From Malikia spinosa (GTDB lineage: Bacteria; Pseudomonadota; Gammaproteobacteria; Burkholderiales; Burkholderiaceae_C): a stretch of 64,000 nucleotides of DNA. Within the stretch, counting starts at the first letter, position 1. Each line of letters opens with the position of its first letter. Positions 53,620-63,995 of this stretch are shown piece after piece. Below the pieces are notes generated by a model, which made no database searches, was not told the origin of the DNA, and was given only the letters and a program-made list of their open reading frames with translations. Made by a program: the position numbers and the translations under genes. The DNA is taken from positions 62,001 through 126,000 of the forward strand of contig NZ_PVLR01000036.1 of assembly GCF_002980625.1 (NCBI RefSeq), read 5' to 3'.

Positions 53620-54633
53620 TCAGGCCAGCGGGAGCGACCAGTTGATTGTCTGGATCTTGTAGTGGCTGTAGGTTTCAGCCGAGATGAGCTTGGGAACCCA
53701 GGTCTGGTCGACTTCCTGAAATCCCAGCGAGCCGTTTTGCGCCCGTATGGCCCCGCCTGGAAAAGCACGAAAGGAAAGCATTCCCGAACTTGCGACCTGT
53801 CGCAGCAGGAGGGCATGATCCCGCGTGACCAGCGGCACCAAGTCCTTGGCCCATTCAGTCTCGGCTATCTGGTAAAGCCATGCCCGGTAACTGGCCTCCT
53901 GCTCAGAACAGGGCCGCCCAAGGAATCGTTCGACGATCGAATGTTCCTTCTGGCTTATTTTCGGTAGCGTCCTGTATCCAGGCTTTGATTGGCTGCTGCT
54001 GAAATCGGCCACTTCAGATTGCAGCAGTACACGAATGAATCGGCTGGCGCCAAGCGACTCGATGATGTTTCGAAGTTCCTTGGCATAGCGACTGGTTTCT
54101 TCCAAGGATATGTCGTTGACGTAGGCTGCCACGCCATTGTTCAATACGATGACGAAATCAATGCCTGGTGCATACTTCTGCTTGATTCTCGCCTGCAGTA
54201 GCGAGATCTGGCGCAGCAGCATCAGTTCTGTTTGATCCGGATAAAAAATCGGAGTGGGGTCTTGCGGAAAAGGTGAGGCCCGGTAGCCTCCGTTGTACAG
54301 GAAGTACAACGTCAAGGGTCGCATGGCGTCGATCTGTGATTGCAAGCCCTGGCGAAAACCAGGCAGTACGGCACTGAGTCGGCCACGTGATTGGTGGTTG
54401 AAGCTTTTGTGCAAGAAAATGGCGGTCAATTCCTCCGACAAGGACTCGCTATCCCGTGCGGTCCTGTCGGGCAGGTCGACCCTGACGGGTTCTACGCAGG
54501 CTGCACGTATGGAGTTCACTGTGGCGTCAAGCCACTGCACCAGTCGTTCCTGTGTCGCGATGTCAGCCTTCGCATGAGCGCCCCCCTGTTTCAAGTCTGA
54601 CGGCGGGAGCGGCAATATGATGGTCGTTGACAT
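53620..54633 (-). CDS. Uncharacterised protein, distant resemblance to PvcA/Dit1 isonitrile synthases
   Basis: A 337-residue protein starting at ATG 54633 (MSTTIILPLPPSDLK). I do not recognise it firmly. The order LYFLYNGGYRASP, YPDQTELMLLRQISLLQARI, KYAPGIDFVIVLNNGVAAYV and YAKELRNIIESLGA resembles the layout of the DIT1/PvcA family (a PDxxE/L helix, YxPG, then a strand and an alpha-helix). The C-terminal half lacks the PvcA-type IRLSIHP block, which argues against a close match. It is encoded 45 bases upstream of the A-PCP-TE synthetase, so it probably makes or modifies the substrate or product of that enzyme. There is no clear ribosome-binding site. Confidence 0.55.
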   Translation of the reverse strand: MSTTIILPLPPSDLKQGGAHAKADIATQERLVQWLDATVNSIRAACVEPVRVDLPDRTARDSESLSEELTAIFLHKSFNHQSRGRLSAVLPGFRQGLQSQIDAMRPLTLYFLYNGGYRASPFPQDPTPIFYPDQTELMLLRQISLLQARIKQKYAPGIDFVIVLNNGVAAYVNDISLEETSRYAKELRNIIESLGASRFIRVLLQSEVADFSSSQSKPGYRTLPKISQKEHSIVERFLGRPCSEQEASYRAWLYQIAETEWAKDLVPLVTRDHALLLRQVASSGMLSFRAFPGGAIRAQNGSLGFQEVDQTWVPKLISAETYSHYKIQTINWSLPLA

Positions 54634-54949
54634 GACTTTGGGGCAAGGTTGCTGTGAGCTTGGTGAGTCGCTGTCATTGCGCAATTGGCGGACTCGCGCA
54701 TGATCGGCCGCAGATCGCCAGTTGGCAGCAACAGGCAGGGAACAGTCGCGATCGCACTCTGGGCGGCAGTCAGGGGGACTCAACTTGCCTAGGCGGTAGG
54801 GTGGTACTGCAGGGGTCTGCCGGATTTTTCACTTGTGCAGCATTGCTTAGCTGATGTTGTGATGTCCAGCCAGTTCGCTTATCGAGGTCGTGGCAACCTT
54901 GATTTCTGCCCGCGTAATAGCCCAATGGGATCTGTCAACTTGGGCCAGA
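54634..54949. other. Gap before tRNA-Ser without a recognisable gene
   Basis: About 316 bases between the start of the 337-residue gene and the tRNA-Ser gene. It must hold the promoter of the biosynthetic pair on the minus strand. Short open frames here have no protein-like features. No clear -10/-35 pair, repeat or terminator stood out. Confidence 0.4.
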
Positions 54950-55040
54950 TGGCGGAAACGGTGAGATTCGAACTCACGGAGGGGTATCAGCCCTCGGCGC
55001 TTTTCAAGAGCGCTGCCTTAAACCGCTCGGCCACGTTTCC
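54950..55040 (-). tRNA. tRNA-Ser(TGA)
   Basis: 91 bases with encoded CCA and the long variable arm of class II tRNAs. Reading the minus strand, the acceptor begins GGAAACG and pairs with CGTTTCC. The anticodon loop CTTGAAA gives TGA. The 3' end points towards the natural-product segment. Confidence 0.93.
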
Positions 55041-55121
55041 TTGCACCAGACGACCGCGAGGGTCGATGCAGTGGCCATTGTAAGGCCTGCCAGGCCGGTT
55101 TTCGTGCCACACTCCCGCCCC

Positions 55122-57386
55122 ATGTCCAAGGTAGAAATGGCGCGCTCGGCGCTGCAGGTGTTCGATCAGGTGGTGGCGGCCAGCGGGCTGCGGGTGCGCG
55201 AGGGTCAGCGCTTGATGGCCGAGCAGGTCGCGCTGACCTTCAGCGAGGCCGATCTCGGCAAGCCGCCCGAGGACGAGGATGGCCCGATCGAGGCGCTCGA
55301 GCCGCAGCGCTCGATCGCGGTGATCCAGGCCGGCACCGGGGTCGGCAAGTCGCTGGCTTACAGCGTGCCGGCGATCGCGCTGGCGCTGGCGCGCAACACG
55401 CGCGTGATGATCTCGACCGCCACCGTCGCCTTGCAGGAGCAGCTGGTCGCCAAGGACCTGCCGGCGCTGGCCAACAGCCTGCCGCAGCCGTTCCGCTTTG
55501 CGCTGGCCAAGGGGCGTGGGCGCTATGTCTGCAAGCTCAAGCTCGACCGCTGGTCCTCCGGCAGCGACGGGGGCGATGGCGATGCGGCCTGGGATGCCGA
55601 GGATGACCTGTTCGCCGAGGAGGCGCGGCCTACCAGTGCCGGGCGCAGCGTGAGCTTGGCGCAGGAACAGGTCGAGCGCCAGACTTTCTATCAGGACCTG
55701 CAGCGCCAGCTCGAGCGCGGACGCTGGGACGGTGACCGCGACCAGCTCGAGCAGCCGCCCGAAGCGGCCTGGTGGGCGGCGGTCGCAGCCGAGGGCAGTT
55801 CCTGCACCGCGCGTCATTGCCCGGCCTACGACCAGTGCAGCTATTACGCCGCGCGCAAGAGCCTGGTCGGCGCGCAGGTGATCGTGGTCAACCATGACCT
55901 GTTGCTGTCCTCGCTCGGTTCGCGCCTGCTGCCCGAGCTCGACAACTGCCTGCTGGTGCTCGACGAGGCGCATCACCTGCCCGGCATCGCGCTGGACCAG
56001 TTCGCCAGCAGCATGGACCTGAGCCGGCTCAAATGGATCGACAAGCTGGCCAGCCAGGCGGTGCGCACCGGCGGCCTGCTGGCGGTGTCCGAGGTGGCCG
56101 AGATTCCGCGTATCTCAGCCCAGCTGCGCCAGCTGATGCTGGATCTGGCGCGCCTGGTCATGCATCACCATGGCGCGGCCTTGAAAGGCGAGGAGGCGCC
56201 GGCCTTTGGCAGCCGGCGCGCCGGTGCCGGCGGGCTGGCGAACCAGCCCGGGCGCTACCGCGTGCCGCGCGGACAGCTGCACCCGGAGCTGATCGAGCCG
56301 CTGGCCCAGCTCTCGCACCAGGCGCAGGAATTCCTCGATGCGCTGCGTGCGGTCAGCAAGGCGCTGCGCGCCGAGATCAAGGCACAGCCCGACCAGGCCA
56401 AGCGCCTGTCGCAGCTCTATGCCCAGCTCGGCACGCTGGCGCCCCGGCTCGAGGCGGTCGCCGCTACGACCCAGCTGATGCTGCAGGACCCCGCCGAGGG
56501 GACTGCGCCAGCGGCCAAGTGGTTCACGCTCGCGACCCAGGGCGACTACATCGTGCTGCAGGCGCATGCCAGCCCGACCCTGCCGGGCGCGACGCTGCGC
56601 CAGCATCTGTGGTCGGTGGTGCGTGGCGCGGTGCTGACCTCGGCCACGCTGACCAGCCTGGGGCGCTTCGACTTCTTCCTCAAGGAGGTCGGCCTGTTCG
56701 GCGACCCTTGCGCGCTGGCGCTCGAAGTCCAGAGCCCGTTTGATTTCGCGCGCCAGGGCCGGCTGGTGCTGGTCGATGATCTGCCAGACCCGAAGGAAGT
56801 GACCGTCTACAACGCGGCCATGGTGCAGGCGCTGCTGCGCGACCTGCAGCAGGTCGAGCATGGCGCGCTGGTGCTGTTCACTTCGCGCGCGCAGCTGCGG
56901 CTGGCCGAGGAGTCGCTGCCCGAGTCGCTGCGCGAGATCGTGCTGGTGCAGACCGCGCTGCCACGCTGGCAGCTGCTGTCGCGCCACCGCGAGCGGGTCG
57001 CTGCCGGCCAGCCGTCGGTGATCTTCGGCATGCAGTCCTTCGGCGAGGGGCTGGACCTGCCGGGGCCGCTGTGCGAGGACCTGTTCATCACCAAGCTGCC
57101 GTTCGCGCCACCCGACGATCCGGTCGGCGAGGCGCGCGCCGAATGGCTGCGCCAGGTCGGGCGCGACCCGTTCACCGAGCTGGTGGTGCCGGCGACCGCG
57201 ATCCGGCTTGCGCAGTGGGTGGGCCGTGCGATCCGCACCGAGGAAGATGAGGCCCATGTGACCTGCTACGACCGCCGGCTGTCGCGCACCAGCTATGGCC
57301 AGCGCCTGCTGCAGGGACTGCCGCCGTTCACGCGCATCACCCGGGGTGGGCCGAGTGGGCCGGGCGGGCCGGCGCGCGGGGCCTGA
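55122..57386 (+). CDS. dinG: ATP-dependent DNA helicase DinG
   Basis: A 754-residue 5'-3' DNA helicase of the XPD-like superfamily 2 with an iron-sulphur cluster, acting on R-loops and replication-transcription conflicts. The start at ATG 55122 (MSKVEMARSALQ) is used; the frame upstream overlaps tRNA-Ser. Walker A is QAGTGVGKSLAYSVP. The cluster Cys are GRYVCKLKL and SSCTARHCPAYDQCSYYAAR, four in all. The DEAH box is LVLDEAHHLPG. The C-terminal helicase half has VLFTSRAQLRLAEESLPESL, MQSFGEGLDLPG and WVGRAIRTEEDEA. It converges with xdhB, leaving one base between stop codons. Confidence 0.93.
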   Translation: MSKVEMARSALQVFDQVVAASGLRVREGQRLMAEQVALTFSEADLGKPPEDEDGPIEALEPQRSIAVIQAGTGVGKSLAYSVPAIALALARNTRVMISTATVALQEQLVAKDLPALANSLPQPFRFALAKGRGRYVCKLKLDRWSSGSDGGDGDAAWDAEDDLFAEEARPTSAGRSVSLAQEQVERQTFYQDLQRQLERGRWDGDRDQLEQPPEAAWWAAVAAEGSSCTARHCPAYDQCSYYAARKSLVGAQVIVVNHDLLLSSLGSRLLPELDNCLLVLDEAHHLPGIALDQFASSMDLSRLKWIDKLASQAVRTGGLLAVSEVAEIPRISAQLRQLMLDLARLVMHHHGAALKGEEAPAFGSRRAGAGGLANQPGRYRVPRGQLHPELIEPLAQLSHQAQEFLDALRAVSKALRAEIKAQPDQAKRLSQLYAQLGTLAPRLEAVAATTQLMLQDPAEGTAPAAKWFTLATQGDYIVLQAHASPTLPGATLRQHLWSVVRGAVLTSATLTSLGRFDFFLKEVGLFGDPCALALEVQSPFDFARQGRLVLVDDLPDPKEVTVYNAAMVQALLRDLQQVEHGALVLFTSRAQLRLAEESLPESLREIVLVQTALPRWQLLSRHRERVAAGQPSVIFGMQSFGEGLDLPGPLCEDLFITKLPFAPPDDPVGEARAEWLRQVGRDPFTELVVPATAIRLAQWVGRAIRTEEDEAHVTCYDRRLSRTSYGQRLLQGLPPFTRITRGGPSGPGGPARGA

Positions 57387-57387
57387 T

Positions 57388-59691
57388 TCAATCCAGCCCG
57401 CCCAGCGCCCGCAGCAGCCGCTCCGGTGTCGCTGGCGCATCGAGCTGCACCGGCTGTCCGTCGCCACGCGCTTGGGCCACCGCGTCGCGCAGCGCCTCCC
57501 AGACGCTGATGGCCAGCATGAAGGGGGGTTCGCCGACCGCCTTGCTGCCGTAGACATTGTCTTCGCGGTTGGCTTCGGGCCAGAGTTCGATCCGGAACTC
57601 GGCCGGCAGGTCGCCCGCGCTCGGGATCTTGTAGCTGCTCGGGCCGTGGGTCAGCAGCCGGCCCTGCGCGTCCCAGACCAGTTCCTCGCTGGTCAGCCAG
57701 CCCATGCCCTGGATGAAGCCGCCTTCGATCTGGCCGATGTCGAGCGCCGGGTTGATGCTGCGCCCGACGTCGTGCAGGATGTCGACCGCCAGCACCCGGC
57801 TCTCGCCGGTCAGCAAGTCGATGGCGACCTCGGTGCAGGCGGCGCCATAGGCGAAATAGTAGAACGGACGCCCGGTCAGCGTGCGCGGGTCGTAGTGGAT
57901 CTTGGGCGTGCGGTAGTAGCCGTCGCTCCAGAGCTGGATGCGGGCCGAATAGGCGGCGGCCACGACTTCTTTCCAGGCACGGCTGACCTTGGGGCTCACG
58001 ACCTGGGCCTGCTCGAAACGCACCTCGGCGGCGCTGCAGCCGTCCTGCTCGGCGACGAACTGGGCCAGTCGCTCGCGCACCTGGATGGCGGCGAGCTGCG
58101 CGGCGCGGCCGTTCAGGTCGGTGCCGGTCGAGGCGGCGGTGGCCGAGGCATTGGGCACCCGGGCCGTGTCGCTCGCACTCACGCGCACGCAAGGCAGCGG
58201 CAGGCCCAGCGCCTGGGCGACGATCTGCGCGACCTTGGTGTGCAGGCCCTGGCCCATCTCGGTGCCGCCGTGGTTCAGCAGCACGCTGCCGTCGGTGTAG
58301 ACATGGACCAGCGCACCGGCCTGGTTGAGCTGGGTCGCGGTGAAGCTGATGCCGAACTTGACTGGCGTCAGCGCCAGTCCGCGCTTGATGACCGGGTTGG
58401 TGGCGTTCCAGTGCACGATCGCGGCGCGCCGCTCAAGGTAGCGCGCGCTCTGTGCCAAGTTGTCGATCAGCGGCGCCAGGATGTTGTCTTCCAGCGGCAT
58501 GCCGTAGTGCGTGACGTGGCGCTCCTGGGTGCCGTAGAGGTTGAGCCGCCGCACCTCGAGCGGGTCTTGTCCGAGCCGGCGCGCGATCTCGCCCATGATG
58601 GTCTCGATCACGAGCATGCCCTGCGGTCCGCCGAAGCCACGAAAGGCGGTGCTGCTTTGCTTGTGGGTGCGGCAGCGCCAGCTGTGGATCGCGACATGCT
58701 CTAGGAAATAGGCGTTGTCGCTGTGAAACACCGCGCGGTCGCAGATCGGGACTGACAGGTCGGCCGAGAAGCCACAGTCGGCCAGCTCGGTCAGCTCGAG
58801 CGCCAGCAGCCGGCCCTGGTCGTCGAAGCCGGCCTCCCAGTCGAAGCTGAAGGCGTGGCGCTTGCCGGTGATCAGGAAGTCGTCGTCGCGGTCCAGCCTG
58901 AGCTTGACCGGGCGGGCGAACTTGTGCGCCGCCAGCGCGGCCCAGATCGCGACCTGACTGGCCTGGGTTTCCTTGCCGCCGAAGCCGCCGCCCATGCGCC
59001 GGCACACCACCTGGACATCATGGTTGCACAGGCCCAGCGCGCTGGCGACGGCGTGCTGCACCTCGCCCGGATGCTGGGTGCTGGCATGCACCAGCCACTG
59101 GCCCTGCTCCTGCGGCAGCGCGTAGGCGACCTGGCCTTCGAGGTAGAAATGCTCCTGTGCGCCGCTCTCGAGCGAGCCTGTCAAGCGGTGCGGTGCCTGC
59201 TCCAGCGCGGTGGCCACGTCGCCGCGCGCCAGATGCACCGGCGGCGCGACATAGTGACTGGCGGCATGGGCGGCGCGTGCCGACAGCAGCGCCGGCAGCG
59301 CTTCGGTCCGCAGCTGGACCAGCCGCGCTGCGCGCCGGGCGGTCTCGCGGTCCGTCGCCACCGCCAGGCCGATCACCTGGCCGGCGTAGAGCAGTTCGTC
59401 CTGCGCCAGCAGTGGCTCGTCCTGGGCCGAGGTCGGCAGCAGGGGATGACCCGGGATGTCGGCCGCCAGCACCAGGCCGCGCAGGCCGGGCAGCGCCAGC
59501 GCGGCGGCCGTATCGAGTCCGAGCAGGCGCCCATGCGCCAGCGGCGACAGGATCGGAGCGGCGTGCAGCGTACCGGCCAGCTCGGGCAGGTCGTCGATGA
59601 AGGGGGCCGCACCCGTGACATGGGCGCGGGCGCTCTCGTGCGGCAGGGCTTGGCCGCAGGCGCCGCTCGGTGGCAGGGCAGGGTGGTTCAT
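57388..59691 (-). CDS. xdhB: Xanthine dehydrogenase molybdopterin-binding subunit XdhB
   Basis: The large subunit oxidises hypoxanthine and xanthine to urate. The 767-residue protein starts at ATG 59691; a longer open frame to 60843 runs in the wrong frame of xdhA and is rejected. The N-terminus has HESARAHVTGAAPFIDDLPE. Molybdenum-cofactor blocks are RRMGGGFGGKETQ, AFRGFGGPQGMLVIE, HGGTEMGQGLHTKVAQI and the catalytic-Glu segment VGEPPFMLAISVWEA. It overlaps xdhA by four bases. The chaperone gene xdhC is not in the window; the operon ends against dinG. Confidence 0.95.
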   Translation of the reverse strand: MNHPALPPSGACGQALPHESARAHVTGAAPFIDDLPELAGTLHAAPILSPLAHGRLLGLDTAAALALPGLRGLVLAADIPGHPLLPTSAQDEPLLAQDELLYAGQVIGLAVATDRETARRAARLVQLRTEALPALLSARAAHAASHYVAPPVHLARGDVATALEQAPHRLTGSLESGAQEHFYLEGQVAYALPQEQGQWLVHASTQHPGEVQHAVASALGLCNHDVQVVCRRMGGGFGGKETQASQVAIWAALAAHKFARPVKLRLDRDDDFLITGKRHAFSFDWEAGFDDQGRLLALELTELADCGFSADLSVPICDRAVFHSDNAYFLEHVAIHSWRCRTHKQSSTAFRGFGGPQGMLVIETIMGEIARRLGQDPLEVRRLNLYGTQERHVTHYGMPLEDNILAPLIDNLAQSARYLERRAAIVHWNATNPVIKRGLALTPVKFGISFTATQLNQAGALVHVYTDGSVLLNHGGTEMGQGLHTKVAQIVAQALGLPLPCVRVSASDTARVPNASATAASTGTDLNGRAAQLAAIQVRERLAQFVAEQDGCSAAEVRFEQAQVVSPKVSRAWKEVVAAAYSARIQLWSDGYYRTPKIHYDPRTLTGRPFYYFAYGAACTEVAIDLLTGESRVLAVDILHDVGRSINPALDIGQIEGGFIQGMGWLTSEELVWDAQGRLLTHGPSSYKIPSAGDLPAEFRIELWPEANREDNVYGSKAVGEPPFMLAISVWEALRDAVAQARGDGQPVQLDAPATPERLLRALGGLD

Positions 59692-61205
59692 GGCCGCAGC
59701 TCCGTCTCGGTCCGGGGGCTGATCGGCTCCAGCGCCTGCAGGCCGGTGGCGTAGGGCAGGGCGCTGCCCTGGCTTTCGAGCCAGCTGCGCCAGAGCAGCT
59801 GACCCAGCAGCTGGCGCCGGTAGCTGGCGCTGGCGCGCAGGTCCGACAGCGGCTCGAACTCGCTTTCGATTGTCTTCATGGCTTGCTGCACCGTGGCAAC
59901 GCTCCAGGGCTGGCCGGTCAGCACCGCTTCGGTGCGTGTGGCCCGCACTGGCGTTGCCGCGATACCCCCGACGCCGATCGCCGCTGCCAGCACCTGGCCG
60001 TTGTCGAGTTGCAGCGACAGCGCGAGGCAGACGGTCGAGATGTCGTCCTCGTGCCGCTTCGATACCTTGTAGGCCCGGGTCCAGCCGCTGTCGGCGGGCT
60101 GCTCCGGACAGGGAATCTCGATCCTTTCGATCAGTTCGTCCGCGCCGAGTCGATTGCGGCGGTAGCCGGTGTAGAAGTCCTCCAGCGCGAGGTGGCGCTC
60201 GGCCGCAGTCTGGCGATCCGGGTCCCAGCGCAGCAGCTGCAGGCGCGCGCGCAGCGCGATCAGCAGCGGCATCGAGTCGCCGATCGGCGAGCCGTTGGCG
60301 ATGTTGCCGCCCAGCGTGCCCGATTGGCGGACCGGCAGGCCGGCAAAGCGCTGTGCGAATTCCGCCAGCGTGGGCCATTGCTGCACCAGTGCGGCAAAGG
60401 CATCCTCGAGCGTGACGGCCGCGCCGATGCCGAGCCAGCCGGGTTGGCGCTCGATGCGTCCGAGTTCCTCGACGCGCGTCAGGTCGAGCAGCCGGGCTTG
60501 CGGTTGCAGCCCCTTGGTGATCGACAGCCCGAGGTCGGTCGCGCCGGCCACCAGCCTGGCCTCGGGCCAGCGCGCGCGCGCCTGCAGCAGCGCTGCCAGC
60601 GTGGTCGGTGCCGGGGCGATCTGTCCCAGCAGCGCCAGCAGGGCGGCCTGATCGACCCGTGCCGGCGGCAGTCGCGCCATCGACTGCGCCGCGTCGAGGA
60701 TAGTCCGGTAGCCAGTGCAGCGGCACAGATTGCCCGACAGGTCGGCCTGCGTGGCCTCGCGTGTCACCGTCTCGCCTGCCATGACCCGGTTCTGGTATTG
60801 CGCGAACAGGCTCATCACGAAACCCGGCGTGCAAAAGCCGCATTGCGAGCCATGCTGCTCGAGCATGGCCTGCTGCGCCGGGTGCAGCTGGGCCCCGCCG
60901 AGGTCGAGCAGCGGGTCTTGCGTCAGGTCGGCGGCGGTCCAGAGCGCGCTGCCATCGACCGAATGCGCCAGCCGCAGGCAGCTGTTGATGGCACGCCAGC
61001 GCAGCCCGTCGCCCTCAGCCTGTGCCAGCACCACGGTGCAGGCGCCGCAGTCGCCCGAGTTGCAGCCTTCCTTGACGGCAGGCTGCCCCAGGTCCTCGCG
61101 CAGCAGCGCCAACAGGGTGCGCTCGGGCGCGACGCGCTCGACGTTCACGATCGCGCCGCGCTGGACAAAGCGCAGCGGCTGGATGGGGGGGTGATCGGAT
61201 GGCAT
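59688..61205 (-). CDS. xdhA: Xanthine dehydrogenase small subunit XdhA (2Fe-2S and FAD)
   Basis: The small subunit carries electrons from the molybdenum site to NAD via two iron-sulphur clusters and FAD. ATG 61205 (MPSDHPPIQPLRF) gives 505 residues. The first cluster is EGCNSGDCGACTVVL, the second CGFCTPGFVMSL with CRCTGYRTI. The FAD domain has LVAGATDLGLSITKGL and SGTLGGNIANGSPIGDSMPL. The C-terminal CO-dehydrogenase-flavoprotein-like domain is present. It heads the xdhAB operon and is divergent from a nucleoside-type ABC transporter, so import and oxidation of purines may be coordinated. Confidence 0.95.
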   Translation of the reverse strand: MPSDHPPIQPLRFVQRGAIVNVERVAPERTLLALLREDLGQPAVKEGCNSGDCGACTVVLAQAEGDGLRWRAINSCLRLAHSVDGSALWTAADLTQDPLLDLGGAQLHPAQQAMLEQHGSQCGFCTPGFVMSLFAQYQNRVMAGETVTREATQADLSGNLCRCTGYRTILDAAQSMARLPPARVDQAALLALLGQIAPAPTTLAALLQARARWPEARLVAGATDLGLSITKGLQPQARLLDLTRVEELGRIERQPGWLGIGAAVTLEDAFAALVQQWPTLAEFAQRFAGLPVRQSGTLGGNIANGSPIGDSMPLLIALRARLQLLRWDPDRQTAAERHLALEDFYTGYRRNRLGADELIERIEIPCPEQPADSGWTRAYKVSKRHEDDISTVCLALSLQLDNGQVLAAAIGVGGIAATPVRATRTEAVLTGQPWSVATVQQAMKTIESEFEPLSDLRASASYRRQLLGQLLWRSWLESQGSALPYATGLQALEPISPRTETELRP

Positions 61206-61386
61206 CAGGCGGTGGGCAGTTGGGTTCAACCGAGTTGCAACATTTGTGCCATCGTATCTGCGTCAGAACCGCGAGGGAATGCCCGGCTGGCCTTAACATC
61301 GGGGCTCCCTGCCCGGCAGGTCCGGCTGGCCCTGGGCCGCCCCTGCTGGCGAGCTTCGAGATTCCTTTCCGTCTCCGACCCCCCTT
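61206..61386. promoter_or_regulatory. Divergent region between xdhA and the ABC transporter
   Basis: A 181-base gap that must hold promoters for both operons. A short palindrome-like stretch with GTTGGGTTCAAC and GTTGCAAC lies near the xdhA start (about 61219-61240) and could be an operator. No regulator gene is adjacent and no strong promoter boxes were recognised. Confidence 0.35.
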
Positions 61387-62938
<1,552 letters not shown>

Positions 62939-62952
<14 letters not shown>

Positions 62953-63994
62953 ACTGCGCGCCCAGCCCTCCAAGGTCTGGAGCTATGCCTCGCCGCTGCT
63001 GGCGCTGGCGCTGACGGTGCTGATCGGCATGGCGTTGTTCATGCTGCTCGGCAAGGACCCGCTGCGCGGCCTGCAGGTCTTCTTCTGGGAGCCGATCCGC
63101 ACCCCCTACGCGATCGGCGAACTGCTGCTCAAGGCTACGCCGCTGCTGCTGATCGCGCTCGGGCTGGCGGTGTGCTTTCGCTCCAATGTCTGGAACATCG
63201 GCGCCGAGGGCCAGTTCGTGCTCGGTGCGCTGGCTGCCGGTGGTGTCGCCCTGCTGGCCGGTCCCGACAGTGGGCGCTGGATGGTGCTGGCCGTGCTGCT
63301 GGCCGGTGTCGCGGGCGGCATGGTCTGGGCCGGCCTGACCGCCTGGTTGCGCGACCGTTTCCATGCCAACGAGATCCTGGTCAGCCTGATGCTGGTCTAT
63401 GTCGCGATCCAGTTGCTCGGCTTCCTGGTCTACGGGCCCTGGAAAGATCCGCTGGGCTACAACTTCCCGCAGACCAAGACCTTCGAGGCGGCCGCGCGCA
63501 TCCCGCGCCTGTTCGACGGCTCGCGCCTGAACATCGGCCTGCCGATCGCGCTGGTGCTGGCCGCGGGCATCTGGCTCTATCTGTTTCGCACCCTGTCGGG
63601 CTTTGCCCAGCAGGTCGGCGGGCTGGCGCCGGCGGCGGCGCGCTTTGCCGGCTTCTCGTCGCGGCGCGCGCTCTGGATCGCGCTGCTGACTTCGGGCGGA
63701 TTGGCCGGCCTGGCCGGCGCGCTCGAGGTCGCCGGCCCGCTCGGCCAGCTCACGCCCTATGTCCCGGCCGGTTATGGCTTTGCTGCCATCATCGTTGCCT
63801 TCGTCGGCCGGTTGCATCCGGTCGGCATCGTGCTGTCAGCCCTGCTGATGAGCATGTTCTACATCGGCGGCGAACTCGCGCAGTCGCGCCTGGGTTTTCC
63901 GAAGTCGATCACCGGCGTGTTCCAGGGCCTGCTGCTGTTCTCGCTGCTGGCCTGCGACACCCTGGTCGCCTATCGCATCAAATGGGGGAAATGA
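62939..63994 (+). CDS. ABC transporter permease, nucleoside/purine-type (NupB/YufP-like)
   Basis: A 351-residue integral membrane subunit of the BPD_transp_2 family. About nine hydrophobic helices are visible, beginning YASPLLALALTVLIGMALFM. The motif FRSNVWNIGAEGQFVLGALA is the conserved permease signature, and RDRFHANEILVSLMLVYVAI the coupling region. The start overlaps the ATP-binding gene by 14 bases. The end is followed one base later by another ATG (63996), almost certainly the second permease of the importer. Together with the ATPase it forms a membrane complex in the same operon. Confidence 0.9.
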
Positions 63995-63995
63995 G

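Larger units (their letters stand above)
50650..54633 (-). other. Compact candidate natural-product locus beside tRNA-Ser
   Basis: Two same-strand genes, an unrecognised 337-residue protein followed by the A-PCP-TE synthetase after 45 bases. Both are less GC-rich than flanking genes. The 3' end of tRNA-Ser(TGA) (54950) faces this segment, a common landing site for integrating elements. No integrase or duplicated tRNA end was seen near 50590-50650. Confidence 0.45.

Noticed and set aside
59692-60843. Upstream extension of the xdhB frame to 60843.
   Set aside because: It overlaps xdhA in another frame; the extension is Arg/Ala/Pro-rich and xdhB has a proper ATG at 59691 coupled to xdhA.
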